Origin: Pseudoips prasinana
Lineage: Eukaryota; Arthropoda; Insecta; Lepidoptera; Nolidae
NCBI GenBank assembly: GCA_951640165.1
Contig: OX621266.1
Location: 6,324,001 to 6,388,000 of the forward strand
DNA: 64,000 nucleotides
Reading direction: 5' to 3'
Part shown: positions 1 through 8,842 of the stretch, in pieces
How the letters are laid out: each line of letters begins with the position of its first letter
How positions within the stretch are numbered: the stretch's first letter is position 1
Notes under the pieces: model-generated
What the model saw: only the letters and a program-made list of their open reading frames with translations
Database searches by the model: none
Told to the model about the DNA's origin: nothing
Made by a program: the position numbers and the translations under genes

Positions 1-652
1 CTTGTAAATGGCCATGTTAATTGTTTTATTTTTTCTGAAGCCCATTTGTTCCTTGCAGAAAACGCCATTGCTTTCGAAGTATTTGTACAGACTCTTATAA
101 ATTACCTTTTCAAAAATTTTTGATAAGACAGGTATGAGCGCTACAGGCCTATAATTACTCATTTTAGTTTTATCTTCTTTTTTATGCAAAGGCTTTATTA
201 TGGAAACTTTTAGTAGTTGTGGAAATATACCATTTTGTATTGATTTATTTACAATGTCACTTAATATAGGTGCTATAATAGGACCCACCGACTTAACTAC
301 ACTGGTGTGTATATCATCATAACCAGTACTATTTGTGTTTTTGAGGTTATTTATTATCATTACTATGTCACTTGGAATGGTTGGTTCCATAAATAATGAT
401 TTATATGTTTTTAGGGTATTTGTCTTTTTGTATGTCTGGTTACAGCTGTCTTTTGGTTGCGCTAGGTCTACAAAATAATTGTTAAAATATTCTACTATCA
501 ATTTGGGATTTGTAATATTCTTGTCATTCTCACTAATTACTTCAATGCTAGACTTAGGCACCATAGCTTTCGTAGAGTTTATTATATTCCAGGTAGCTTT
601 AGATTTATTTGTGCTTGTTTTGATGTAGTAGCAGTTTTGAGCTTTCTGAGTT
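1..652 (-). CDS. Non-LTR retrotransposon RT fragment (element B), runs off window
   Basis: An uninterrupted minus-strand frame covers this stretch and continues past the left edge. It reads as the linker and the first RT blocks of a jockey/CR1-type non-LTR retrotransposon: MSNYRPVALIPVLSKIFEK is the typical block around the RT fingers, followed by EQMGFRKNKT just before motif A, which lies outside the window. Upstream in the protein is the usual pre-RT segment with NSTGYDDI and PIIAPILSDI. The endonuclease is absent, so this copy is 5'-truncated or joined to its neighbour. At about 652-660 it abuts the truncated ORF2 of a different element in the same orientation. RT identity is clear; the clade is not. 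Confidence 0.8.
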
Positions 653-656
653 AAAT

Positions 657-2768
657 TTACAAGGCCGTGTCATCTGCAAATGTTACAATTTTGGTATTAG
701 GAATTTCCATTTGGCATAAGTCGTTTATATAAACGAGAAAGAGAGTAGGGCCCAGGATACTTCCCTGTGGGACTCCAAAAGTTACAGGGGCCTCCTCGCT
801 TATGATATCCCCAATTCCCACACACTGTGTTCTATCTGTCAGGTAATCCTGCAGCAATTTCAGCTGTAGGTCGCGGATGCCCAAGTATTCAAGTTTTTTT
901 ACCAGAATCGGGACAGAGACCGTGTCGAAAGCTTTTGCAAGATCTAAAAATATACCTATGACTTTCTTTTTATCGTCTAAATGCTTAACAATATAATTTG
1001 TTAGATCAAGCACAGCATCCGACGTCGATCTATTAGCTCTGAATCCGTATTGTGCTGTTGATAAAAGGTTTTTAGTCTCTAAGTAATTTACTAATCTTTT
1101 GTTTATAATCCGTTCCAAAATCTTTGAGAGCGTACTAAGTATGGATATCGGTCGGTAGTTACTGACACAGTCTCTGTCCCCATTCTTGTGAATTGGATGA
1201 ATACGTGATTTTTTGTAACTTTTTGGGAATACTCCGGTTGCAAGGGATAAGTTACAAATGTATGAAATTGGAAGGGCAAGGGTGTCCATGTTTGCCTTAA
1301 GAATATTGGCAGATATCATGTCAAGTCCAACGGCGCAGTCACTTTTCAAGTTTGAAATCAGTATTTCGATTTCCTCTTCGTCAGTTGGAAGAAGGACAAA
1401 TGAATGGCAACTGGAATTTAGAGAGGGTAATTCAGAATGGGGATTATTTTTAATAATATTATCAGCTAAACTATGGCCTATATTTGCAAAATAGTTATTT
1501 ACATCATTTACAGATTTTTGCGGATTGTTTGTGCATATTAATTCTAATGGAGCTACTTTCTGTTTATTAGTGTAGGTAATTTTTTTAACTATTTGCCAGA
1601 GTTTCTTACTATCCTTTCCTGCGTTCTGAAGGTGAAGTTTGTCGAAATTTCTTTTTAATTTTTTTAATAAAGATGAACAATAGTTTCTATACCTTTTATA
1701 GGTTGTTTTCAAAATCTCATTTTCTGGATCCTTTTTGAATTTTTTATATAGGTTATCGCGATTTCTAAGACATTTCAATACACCCGGGGTAATCCAAGGT
1801 TTTAGAATTTTCTTCCGGTTGGATACTTTTATCTCTTTAGAGTTGTTAATTATAGCTGTTTGAAGTATATTTTGGAAAAATGTGTTAGCTTCATTCACAT
1901 CCCTAACTGTATATAAATAACTAAAACCAACCTTATTAAGTTCTAAATTTAAAAGTTCATTATTAATGCGTCTGATTACTTTTAATGGCTTATGACTAGA
2001 ACATGCGGCAATAAAAAGGGCCACACTATTATGATCAGTCAGCGATGTCTCAAGAATAAGACAGCGGGCTGTTAGTCGAGTTCTCAAAAGTACATGATCT
2101 AAACAAGTTTTATTCCGCGTCGCGGTTGTGTAGGCGGGCATCATTCCATGAAATGCAACCATATATAGGTATGGTGAGAGATTCGGGTCTGTACTATGCT
2201 CTACTATGTTAATATTTATATCTCCTAACAATATAGGGTTTGGTTTATTTGTGTATTTTAATAAGATTTGATTGAGAGATAGAAGAAAATTATTGATATT
2301 TTTATACCTAGGGGGTCTATAAATTGCAAGTGCAACATCATCATTATTTAACGTGATTACAAGACAGTTCGCATCATTTATTACGGGTTCTTCAACTGTG
2401 ACAAGCAAGTCCTTTTTGTAATATAGCACTACACCTTCATTCTGCGTTTGGTTGTTCGAGGAAGCAAAGTTCTCGTAACCGTCTAGATGTGGTATGGAAT
2501 GAGTTGAGGGCAGCCAACATTCCGTAAGAACTATACAGTCCCAGTTTATCCCAGTTCTGACAAGAATTGGTAAGAGCCCTGTGAAGTTGCATTTTAGGCT
2601 ACGAATGTTTTGTTGGAAAATATTTAGACGTTTTTTCGAATTGGGTAGAAATGCTTTACATTCGTCAGCATCGCAGACATTAGAGTCGGCTACATTATAG
2701 GTGTCAATTTCTTTTTGAATGTTCAATACTTCATTGAATTTTACGTATAGAGTTGTTAACAGTACCAT
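657..2768 (-). CDS. Non-LTR retrotransposon ORF2 (endonuclease + RT), 3'-truncated (element A)
   Basis: The 703-codon frame encodes an APE-type endonuclease followed by reverse transcriptase. Endonuclease signatures are ILVRTGINWDCIVLTECW near residue 75, IYRPP near 150, LGDININ near 183 and TSLTDHNSV near 240. The RT starts near residue 480 with SNYRPISILSTLSKILE, then motif A FLDLAKAFDTV, motif B GVPQGSILGPTLFLVYIND, and the catalytic FADD at the very end. The frame stops two codons later, at the junction with element B, so the thumb and C-terminus are missing and the enzyme cannot be complete. The sequence is close to the CR1-like ORF at 47,437-49,218. It lies 343 nt downstream of ORF1 on the same strand. 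Confidence 0.9.
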   Translation of the reverse strand: MVLLTTLYVKFNEVLNIQKEIDTYNVADSNVCDADECKAFLPNSKKRLNIFQQNIRSLKCNFTGLLPILVRTGINWDCIVLTECWLPSTHSIPHLDGYENFASSNNQTQNEGVVLYYKKDLLVTVEEPVINDANCLVITLNNDDVALAIYRPPRYKNINNFLLSLNQILLKYTNKPNPILLGDININIVEHSTDPNLSPYLYMVAFHGMMPAYTTATRNKTCLDHVLLRTRLTARCLILETSLTDHNSVALFIAACSSHKPLKVIRRINNELLNLELNKVGFSYLYTVRDVNEANTFFQNILQTAIINNSKEIKVSNRKKILKPWITPGVLKCLRNRDNLYKKFKKDPENEILKTTYKRYRNYCSSLLKKLKRNFDKLHLQNAGKDSKKLWQIVKKITYTNKQKVAPLELICTNNPQKSVNDVNNYFANIGHSLADNIIKNNPHSELPSLNSSCHSFVLLPTDEEEIEILISNLKSDCAVGLDMISANILKANMDTLALPISYICNLSLATGVFPKSYKKSRIHPIHKNGDRDCVSNYRPISILSTLSKILERIINKRLVNYLETKNLLSTAQYGFRANRSTSDAVLDLTNYIVKHLDDKKKVIGIFLDLAKAFDTVSVPILVKKLEYLGIRDLQLKLLQDYLTDRTQCVGIGDIISEEAPVTFGVPQGSILGPTLFLVYINDLCQMEIPNTKIVTFADDTAL

Positions 2769-3093
2769 ACTCCCAGGTAAGAAGAACGAAATTGTACGAG
2801 ATTAAAACAACCGTAAATAAAATTCTAGTTTTGCAATATATAGCTGACTCCAGTGCCCTATTGCACACATATTTTCCTGAATTAAATAGGCAATCAGATA
2901 TGAGATTTTTGATACTTGTGTGTGTTATGTAATTGGAGGCTAAAATTTGGTGTTTAAGTGTGTTTGTATTGCGGAGATAAGGTGTGTAGATGCACGGACG
3001 TGCCACGTTTTTGATTAAAGTAACATAAAAGACACTCGGTATAAGAAGATAAAAAGAGATGCATGCAATAAAATAGTAAGTAATTTTGTACAT
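2731..3093 (-). CDS. Possible small ORF between ORF1 and ORF2 of element A
   Basis: A 120-codon frame fills the interval between the two element ORFs and overlaps the start of ORF2 in another frame. It begins 19 nt after the ORF1 stop codon and has a hydrophobic N-terminus (MYKITYYFIACISFYLL). I recognise no domain. It may simply be a chance frame in an AT-rich spacer; the position between two translated ORFs is the only reason to list it. Confidence 0.2.
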   Translation of the reverse strand: MYKITYYFIACISFYLLIPSVFYVTLIKNVARPCIYTPYLRNTNTLKHQILASNYITHTSIKNLISDCLFNSGKYVCNRALESAIYCKTRILFTVVLISYNFVLLTWEYGTVNNSIRKIQ

Positions 3094-3111
3094 TTTAACT
3101 AAACAGACTAG

Positions 3112-4020
3112 TCAAATACTTCTTTTAAGTTTTTCAATATCCTCTTCAGACCCCAAATGAATTCGTGGCTCATTGGCATTTCGCCTTACATATACTTTGC
3201 CAAAAGATGTCCAGCAGTGTTCATATTTGTAATCCTTAGCAAAGACTCTTGCTAAATAGAATAGGCGTCTAGCCAAAGCAGTAAGAGATTCTGCCACATA
3301 TATGGGTTTAGTGGGGCCAGCCATATTTATACTAGTAGTACTAAGGCGCTTTTCGTGGTTATTCTTATTATATGCTCTAGTGGCACTTGAGAATTTTTCC
3401 CGTTTTAAAGTGGAGGTAAAATCCACGATAATAGGGCCGGTAGATTTGTCTTTTATTTTCATTTGGGATACATCCCGAATATCTGATTCTTGAATGGGGA
3501 CATTGATAACTGCACCAATTTTCTTTGTCAGTTCGACTAGATTTTCCTTAGTTTCGAAATCCAACATTGTGATATTTCTAAACTCAATCGAGGTAGAACG
3601 TGCATTTTTCTCAAACTGCTCCAGCTTCTTTTCTAAATTTTTAGTGTGATTTTTGAGAAAATTATTTTCCTGTTGAACTTTTTTTAGGTCACTAAGAACA
3701 TCATCGTAATTAGCTGACAGTAACATCATTGTCGCTTTTATTTCGGTGTACTGGTTTGTAAGGGTTGTTATAGATGACTCCAGGGAAGTGAATTTCGCAT
3801 CTTGTTGGTTTTTGATTTCGTCCATCCTCTTCATTAAGTCGCATAATGTGACATCAGTGGTGTCCGGTGAGTTGCCCTTTCTGCGCTTATTTCTTCTAGT
3901 AACATTAAGATCTGCGAAATCTTGTCTTTCTTGGGTATAAAGCGCCGAGTCGGAAGCATGATGAGCCGTAGAAAACGCAGACTTAGAAACTCCTTTCGGG
4001 GGTGTACGAGAAAGAGACAT
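3112..4020 (-). CDS. Non-LTR retrotransposon ORF1, coiled-coil with baculovirus-FP-like C-terminal domain
   Basis: This 302-residue protein is the ORF1 (nucleic-acid-binding, gag-like) product of element A. Residues 1-70 are polar and low complexity. Residues about 70-150 form a heptad-rich coiled coil (QQENNFLKNHTKNLEKKLEQF), expected to trimerise. Residues about 155-300 resemble the C-terminal domain of the FP (25K) family, with LARRLFYLARVFAKDYKY, the conserved CWTSFGKVYVRR strand and the terminal SEEDIEKLK helix. FP-like domains are known in ORF1 of CR1-type elements of moths, so this is a retrotransposon gene and not a captured virus. The start ATG at 4,020 gives a complete protein. The frame is intact although the partner ORF2 is truncated. 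Confidence 0.8.
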   Translation of the reverse strand: MSLSRTPPKGVSKSAFSTAHHASDSALYTQERQDFADLNVTRRNKRRKGNSPDTTDVTLCDLMKRMDEIKNQQDAKFTSLESSITTLTNQYTEIKATMMLLSANYDDVLSDLKKVQQENNFLKNHTKNLEKKLEQFEKNARSTSIEFRNITMLDFETKENLVELTKKIGAVINVPIQESDIRDVSQMKIKDKSTGPIIVDFTSTLKREKFSSATRAYNKNNHEKRLSTTSINMAGPTKPIYVAESLTALARRLFYLARVFAKDYKYEHCWTSFGKVYVRRNANEPRIHLGSEEDIEKLKRSI

Positions 4021-4242
4021 CGTATTATAATTTGTTAGTTGACGTTAGTCAAATAAATTGGTATAAATGGCACAATCTCCCTGTTGCTGGCCACCCCAAG
4101 GCAAAGGTTTGATTCGGATGACGTATGACAGTTGACGTATCACAGATGATGTTTGACAGTTGACGTATGATAGATGACGTATGACAGATTACGTATGGCA
4201 GATGACAGCTGACGCAAGGTGTAATTATGCTTGTCTCAGTAG
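4021..4242 (-). promoter_or_regulatory. 5' leader of element A with a cluster of TGACGTAT repeats
   Basis: The leader upstream of ORF1 contains degenerate tandem repeats of about 14 bp built on TGACGTATGACAG. TGACGTAT occurs at 4,119, 4,133, 4,160 and 4,174, with variants TTACGTAT at 4,189 and TGACGCAA at 4,210. TGACGT is the core of CRE/ATF-type bZIP sites. Non-LTR elements carry internal promoters in their 5' UTR, so a regulatory role is plausible, but this is inference from position only. The region ends where copia-related sequence begins on the other strand. Confidence 0.4.
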
Positions 4243-6495
4243 TTGCTATCCTCCTCCACCACACCTGTATGTTTACCTCCACCTGTGCCGAGCATCAGAA
4301 TTGCAGATAACAATTCATTAAAGGTTGAAGGATGTGGCAATGTATTAATAAAAACAATTGCTGCAGATAGCAGCACAGAAACTATACAGGTGAGAGAAGT
4401 TTTATATGTACCAGAACTCAAAACAAATTTATTGTCTGTTGGAAAAATTATAAAAAGTGGATGTAAAGTTATGTTTGATGAAAATGGATGTCAGATATAT
4501 AAGTGTGATAATAAATTATTGGCAAAAGCAAAACTGGTTAATAATACCTACCAGTTAGATTTTTTGAAGGATAAAGAAATGTATGCCATGAAAGCCAAGA
4601 CAGATGATGATGTTTATCTGTGGCATCAAAGGATGGGTCACTTAAACTTCACCGACATTAATAAATTGCCAAACTGTGCTGAAGGAGTGACATTGTCACA
4701 AAAAATGAACAAATGTATATGTATAACATGTCTTGAAGGCAAGCAGACAAGGCAATCATTTCCTCGAGATGGTTCCCGTGCAACTGGATTACTAGAACTT
4801 ATACATAGTGATGTGTGTGGGCCAATGAATCACATGTCAATTGGAGGTACTCGATATTTAGTCACTTTCATCGATGATTTTTCAAGAAGGGTACATGTAT
4901 ATTTTATCAAAACCAAGAGTGAAGTATTTGATAAATTTCTGGAATTTAAAAACCGAGTTGAGAATGAGCTAAACAAAAAAATAAAAGTTATAAGAACAGA
5001 TAATGGCACAGAATATAAAAATAAGAAGTTTGACACATATCTGAAAATGCATGGTATTTTGCATCAGACATCCAGTCCCTATACCCCTCAACAGAATGGC
5101 CTCAGTGAGAGGATGAATAGAACACTAATAGAGAGAGCCAAATGCTTGATGTTAAATGCTAATTTACAGGATGTATTCTGGGCTGAAGCTGTTGTCACGG
5201 CTGCATATATTGTAAATCGTTCACCAACTGAAGCTCTCAATGACATGACACCACATGAGGTATGGACTGGACAAAAACCCAATTTAAATCATATGAAGAT
5301 TTTTGGATGTAATGCCATGGTTCATATTCCCAAAGAAAATAGGAAGAAACTTGATGTGAAATCACGGAAATTGATTTTTGTTGGATACAGTGATTGTACT
5401 AAGGGATATAGATTCATAGATCCTGCAACAAAGAATGTAGTGGTGAGTCGAGATGTCATATTTCTGGAAGCTGCAATACACAGAAACAAAGTAGATGATG
5501 TACCTGAAAAAGACATAGAAATTAGTGGACAAGAGAGTAAAAGTAGTAATAATAAAAATGAAAATATAACTCAAGAAAAAAATTCAATAAATAAAATAAA
5601 CATACCTTTATTCGAAGAAAATGTTGAACCTGGAAAAGAAGATGAGATTTCTATTGATCAATCATTATACATTGAAATGATACTTACTCGTTTTGGTATG
5701 CAGGATTGTAAACCTGTATGTACACCTTGTGATGCAAATCAGAAGCTAAGGAAGGCTGAAAATCAAGATGTTATTTTGAAAAATATACCATATCAAGAAG
5801 TGATTGGTTGCCTGTTGTATTTGTCTCAGGGGACCAGACCTGACATAACTTATATTGTCAATCATTTGAGTAGATATAGCAATCAGCCTACAACTGAACA
5901 CTGGTCAGCTGTAAAAAGAGTGTTAAGGTACCTGAAAAGTACATTGGACATGAAACTGACCTATAAAAGAAACATGGAGAAGAATTTAATTGGTTATTGT
6001 GATGCAGACTGGGCTAATGACACAGACGATCGAAGATCCTGCACAGGATACATTTTTATGTTTCAGGGCGCTGCTATTAGCTGGAATTCAAAAAAACAGC
6101 AAACCATTGCATTGTCCAGCACTGAGGCAGAGTATATGTCCTTATCTTCTACAATTCAGGAAGCACTCTGGTTAAAGCAGATGGAAGAGGAGTTCTGGCC
6201 TAATCTGAAAGGTATACCCACAATTGTATATTGCGATAATCAAAGTGCAATTAGCCTCTCAGAAAACTCCATATATCACGCACGTAGCAAGCACATAGAT
6301 GTGCGATTTCATTTCGTACGTGAGAAGATTGCTGCAAATCAAATAGCTGTGAGGTACTGCTGCACCCGAGACATGATCGCCGACGCTATGACGAAGGGGC
6401 TTCATAAACCGAAGCATGAAGAATTTGCTGCGTCAATGGGCTTATTTAAAAAACGTTCGCGTCCAGGGGAGCCTGTTGGATATATGGACGCCTAA
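4243..6495 (+). CDS. Ty1/copia pol fragment with internal loss of the RT core
   Basis: An open frame of 750 codons holds parts of a copia polyprotein. It enters at the end of the protease region (IRIADNNSLKVEGCG), passes the GAG-pre-integrase block (LWHQRMGHLN and the zinc-binding CITCLEGKQ), and has a full integrase core (HSDVCGP, FIDDFSR, RTDNGTEYKN, TPQQNGLSERMNRT). After the integrase tail near residue 460 it jumps to SIDQSLYIEMILTRFG, normally downstream of the RT palm. The catalytic YVDD block and most of RT are therefore gone, yet the frame continues through RNase H (GYCDADWAN, SSTEAEYMS, VYCDNQSAI, RSKHIDVRFHFVRE) to a normal end. Gag and the protease active site are also missing. The listed start is arbitrary; the first codons are flank. 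The copy is non-autonomous. Confidence 0.9.
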   Translation: MLSSSTTPVCLPPPVPSIRIADNNSLKVEGCGNVLIKTIAADSSTETIQVREVLYVPELKTNLLSVGKIIKSGCKVMFDENGCQIYKCDNKLLAKAKLVNNTYQLDFLKDKEMYAMKAKTDDDVYLWHQRMGHLNFTDINKLPNCAEGVTLSQKMNKCICITCLEGKQTRQSFPRDGSRATGLLELIHSDVCGPMNHMSIGGTRYLVTFIDDFSRRVHVYFIKTKSEVFDKFLEFKNRVENELNKKIKVIRTDNGTEYKNKKFDTYLKMHGILHQTSSPYTPQQNGLSERMNRTLIERAKCLMLNANLQDVFWAEAVVTAAYIVNRSPTEALNDMTPHEVWTGQKPNLNHMKIFGCNAMVHIPKENRKKLDVKSRKLIFVGYSDCTKGYRFIDPATKNVVVSRDVIFLEAAIHRNKVDDVPEKDIEISGQESKSSNNKNENITQEKNSINKINIPLFEENVEPGKEDEISIDQSLYIEMILTRFGMQDCKPVCTPCDANQKLRKAENQDVILKNIPYQEVIGCLLYLSQGTRPDITYIVNHLSRYSNQPTTEHWSAVKRVLRYLKSTLDMKLTYKRNMEKNLIGYCDADWANDTDDRRSCTGYIFMFQGAAISWNSKKQQTIALSSTEAEYMSLSSTIQEALWLKQMEEEFWPNLKGIPTIVYCDNQSAISLSENSIYHARSKHIDVRFHFVREKIAANQIAVRYCCTRDMIADAMTKGLHKPKHEEFAASMGLFKKRSRPGEPVGYMDA

Positions 6496-6643
6496 CGTTT
6501 TCTACAGAGCAAACTGCACTGCTGTGTTGTGTTGCGTTTGGTTTAAGCTCTCTCTCACTCGTTGTCATTATACTGTGTCAATGTGCTCTCTGTTAAGTTT
6601 ATTAATTAAATATTAATCTCAGTATATTTCCAAGTGTTATTCA
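6474..6643 (+). repeat. Putative 3' LTR of the copia element
   Basis: A purine-rich tract (AGGGGAG) at about 6,465 is followed by TGTTGGATATATGGACG, a typical copia LTR start. The pol stop codon lies just inside it, as is common in this group. The right end is placed at ...GTTATTCA (6,643) only because it ends in CA and gives a short LTR; there is no second LTR to compare. Confidence 0.45.
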
Positions 6644-6999
6644 TTTTATCAGATTTCGCTCGATTAGCTTTATCAAAACGATTCTAATGTCCTTTCCTGT
6701 ATTAAGAATCATTAGGACGAGGTATTTTTAAACAAAAATATACGGACCGATGTCTTCGCGAGCGATCTACCGTGTGTCTAAAGTCGAAAATGATCGCTCG
6801 CACCAAAACAGTTTGACTGCAAAAATTTACTAAGTACCAAGAGGCTTATATATTTGATTTAGGATATTTCTCTGTCCAAAATAAGAAATAAGGTATTTGT
6901 ATTTTTATCAAAAAATAACTCTGATTTGGCGTAATTAATATCGATTTTTAGCTCTAATTTATTATAATCCAACAAATATCGATGACTGTGGATTTATTA
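6644..6999. other. Non-coding stretch with a short inverted repeat
   Basis: No ORF or known repeat is visible. A 10-12 bp inverted repeat (GCGAGCGATC at about 6,759 and GATCGCTCGC at about 6,791) encloses about 22 bp. Confidence 0.5.
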
Positions 7000-7446
7000 C
7001 GAGGTCTTCATAAGAAAAACCTGTTGACACTTGGTAAGTAGATGTATTCTGTGAGCCGTATTAAAATTTTCACACAAAAATTGAAAAAAAAAGCAATAAA
7101 GTTTGGGGGTTCTACCCATACTTAAGAACTGAAACTCATTTTTTTTTTCATCAAACATCGCACTGTAACATGTGGAGTATCTATGTTTCAATTTTTTTTT
7201 CCAAACCGAATAATTTGCGCGACGGTCACTTCCAAAGTGGTAAAATGTGGCCCCCCCTCCCCCTGTAATTTCTAAAATAAGAGAATGATAAAATTAAAAA
7301 ATATATACCATGCAAACTTCCACCGAAAATTGTTATGAACGCAATCCAGTAAGTAGTTTTTTTAGTACGTCATAAATCATAAACCGCAATTTACTTTCCA
7401 TTCAATCAACTCAAATACTTGCTGCTACGGAACCCTTCACCTGTTA
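7000..7446 (+). repeat. Poly-C family dispersed repeat, copy 1 (partial)
   Basis: The stretch shares order and wording with the repeats at 14,737, 18,479, 24,688 and 28,297: an opening segment with CTTGGTAAGTAGATGTATTC, a block GACACTTCCAAAGTGG-like, a C-rich tract, then TGTAACTTCTAAAATAAGAGA, and the closing CGGAACCCTTC. This copy is more diverged, lacks the 5' CCGTCCG segment and has a short interrupted C tract. Families with this CGGAACCCT...GAGTCCGACTCGCAC layout are common in Lepidoptera. Confidence 0.7.
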
Positions 7447-8460
7447 CTATGATCGAGCGACGGGTATCCATGACGGATTTAGCCACGTAAAACGTAAGTA
7501 TTATCTCTGTCTGAGCCAACTTGATGGGCCTAACCTTGAAAGGTTACGAGTTTAATTCATTCATATCAATTTGAATCAGTAAATTTAATTTTTTAGGATG
7601 TCATTTTTTTATTACCTACCGTACAATCCATGATGTGGTGAGTTTTTGAGTATAGTTAAAATGTAAATTTGGTTAAAAAGTAATTGTTACAAATAACTAA
7701 AATAATACGTTTTTATAGAAAATCAAAAATTTTATAAAAAAAATTATTTATTGTGAAAAAGCGTAGGGTTGCTCTTTTTGTGATCCTATCAAAGGATCAC
7801 ACATAGAAATGATAATCTTTCTCATATCTATGTGTATTGATTATTATTATTATTATTTGTAACCCGATGCTAAAAGGAGGGTGTTTGTGTGTGAGTGTGT
7901 ATCTATTAAAACTTATAATTTAAGATTTTTTTTTATATACCCGTACCTATAAATGCTAATTTATGGAGTGGATGTATGGATGTTTGTTACTATTTCACGC
8001 AAAAACAGCTGAAGTGATTTGGATAAAGGAGAAACTCAAACTCCATAGAAACTCAGGCCTGGCGTTACAGAGCTGGAATTTGGCCATAAATTAGAGCATC
8101 TTGAAAGATTTCACTAGCCCAATTTTCACGTCTCCCAGCAATGGCCAAATAGCTAAAAACAGACCTTTACTGTTAATTTTTAGGTTATATTTAACCTAAC
8201 AGTAAATGCCTGCTTTTACCGATTTGGACATTTCTCTAATATATTTTTGTATTTAAATAACTCGATAGTGTTATTTAATTACCCAAATGATATTTTTGAT
8301 ACATTGTTAGCTATATTTATCAATCTGGAACGCACATGCACTACATAAGTAAGTATGTTTCTACATAAAAAGCGCTTACTGTGTGACTTCAGATTTATAT
8401 GATTGATCTTACTGATAACTACATTTATTAGACAAGGCCCGCTTAAAACACGACTGGCTT
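7447..8460. other. Non-coding repeat patchwork
   Basis: There is no gene. 7,868-8,024 matches the distal part of the Helitron-like repeats at 13,689 and 23,638 (GGAGGGTGT, then GGATGTATGGATGTTTG and TTTCACGCAAAAACAGC). An imperfect palindrome of about 70 bp lies at 8,148-8,215, with TTTACTGTTA opposite TAACAGTAAA. Short inverted repeats (TGATCC/GGATCA, ACACATAGA/TCTATGTGT) lie at 7,780-7,835. Confidence 0.5.
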
Positions 8461-8725
8461 GCATTTGTTATTATTGTAACTACTGTTACTGTTGGTCTTG
8501 TAGGTCCGCAACCAGGACAAATGTTTTGTGTAATAAGCTAGGTTATTTGTTCAGTATCTGTGTGTAATTTATTTATATTTGCATTTAGAAACATAAGCAG
8601 GTATCTTTATCAGTTAGCTGGTTGCCATAGTACATGCTCTACCTAGTTTGGGTTCAGATGGCATTGGGTTTGTTGTTCCAAAATTCTTTATTTTATTTTA
8701 TTGGAACAAAAATATTCATTCATTT
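8461..8725 (+). repeat. SINE-like fragment, degenerate head
   Basis: The right part (GGTTGCCATAGTACATGCT, then TTTGGGTTCAGATGGCAT and TTGTTCCA...) is the same body as in the tRNA-headed SINE at 36,985-37,255. The tRNA-like promoter part is barely recognisable. Confidence 0.55.
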
Positions 8726-8842
8726 ATTATTATTTATTTGTTTAGTACTTATTTGATAAAATCTCAGATAACAGTTCTCTGAAATAGCAATAATAATATT
8801 TTAAAATAAAAACACAAAATTGTGAGTAATGGTTTTATTAAT

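Larger units (their letters stand above)
657..4242 (-). mobile_element. CR1/jockey-type non-LTR retrotransposon (element A), 3' end lost
   Basis: The unit comprises a leader, ORF1 and a truncated ORF2, all on the minus strand. The 3' part of ORF2, the 3' UTR and the tail are not present before the junction with element B at about 655. Clade assignment to CR1-like is an inference from the FP-type ORF1 and the RT wording. Confidence 0.75.

Noticed and set aside
3112..4020. Baculovirus FP-like protein as a sign of an endogenous virus
   Set aside because: It sits directly upstream of a non-LTR ORF2 on the same strand, has a coiled coil, and a related tail is next to a second non-LTR ORF2 at 50,940; it is ORF1 of retrotransposons.
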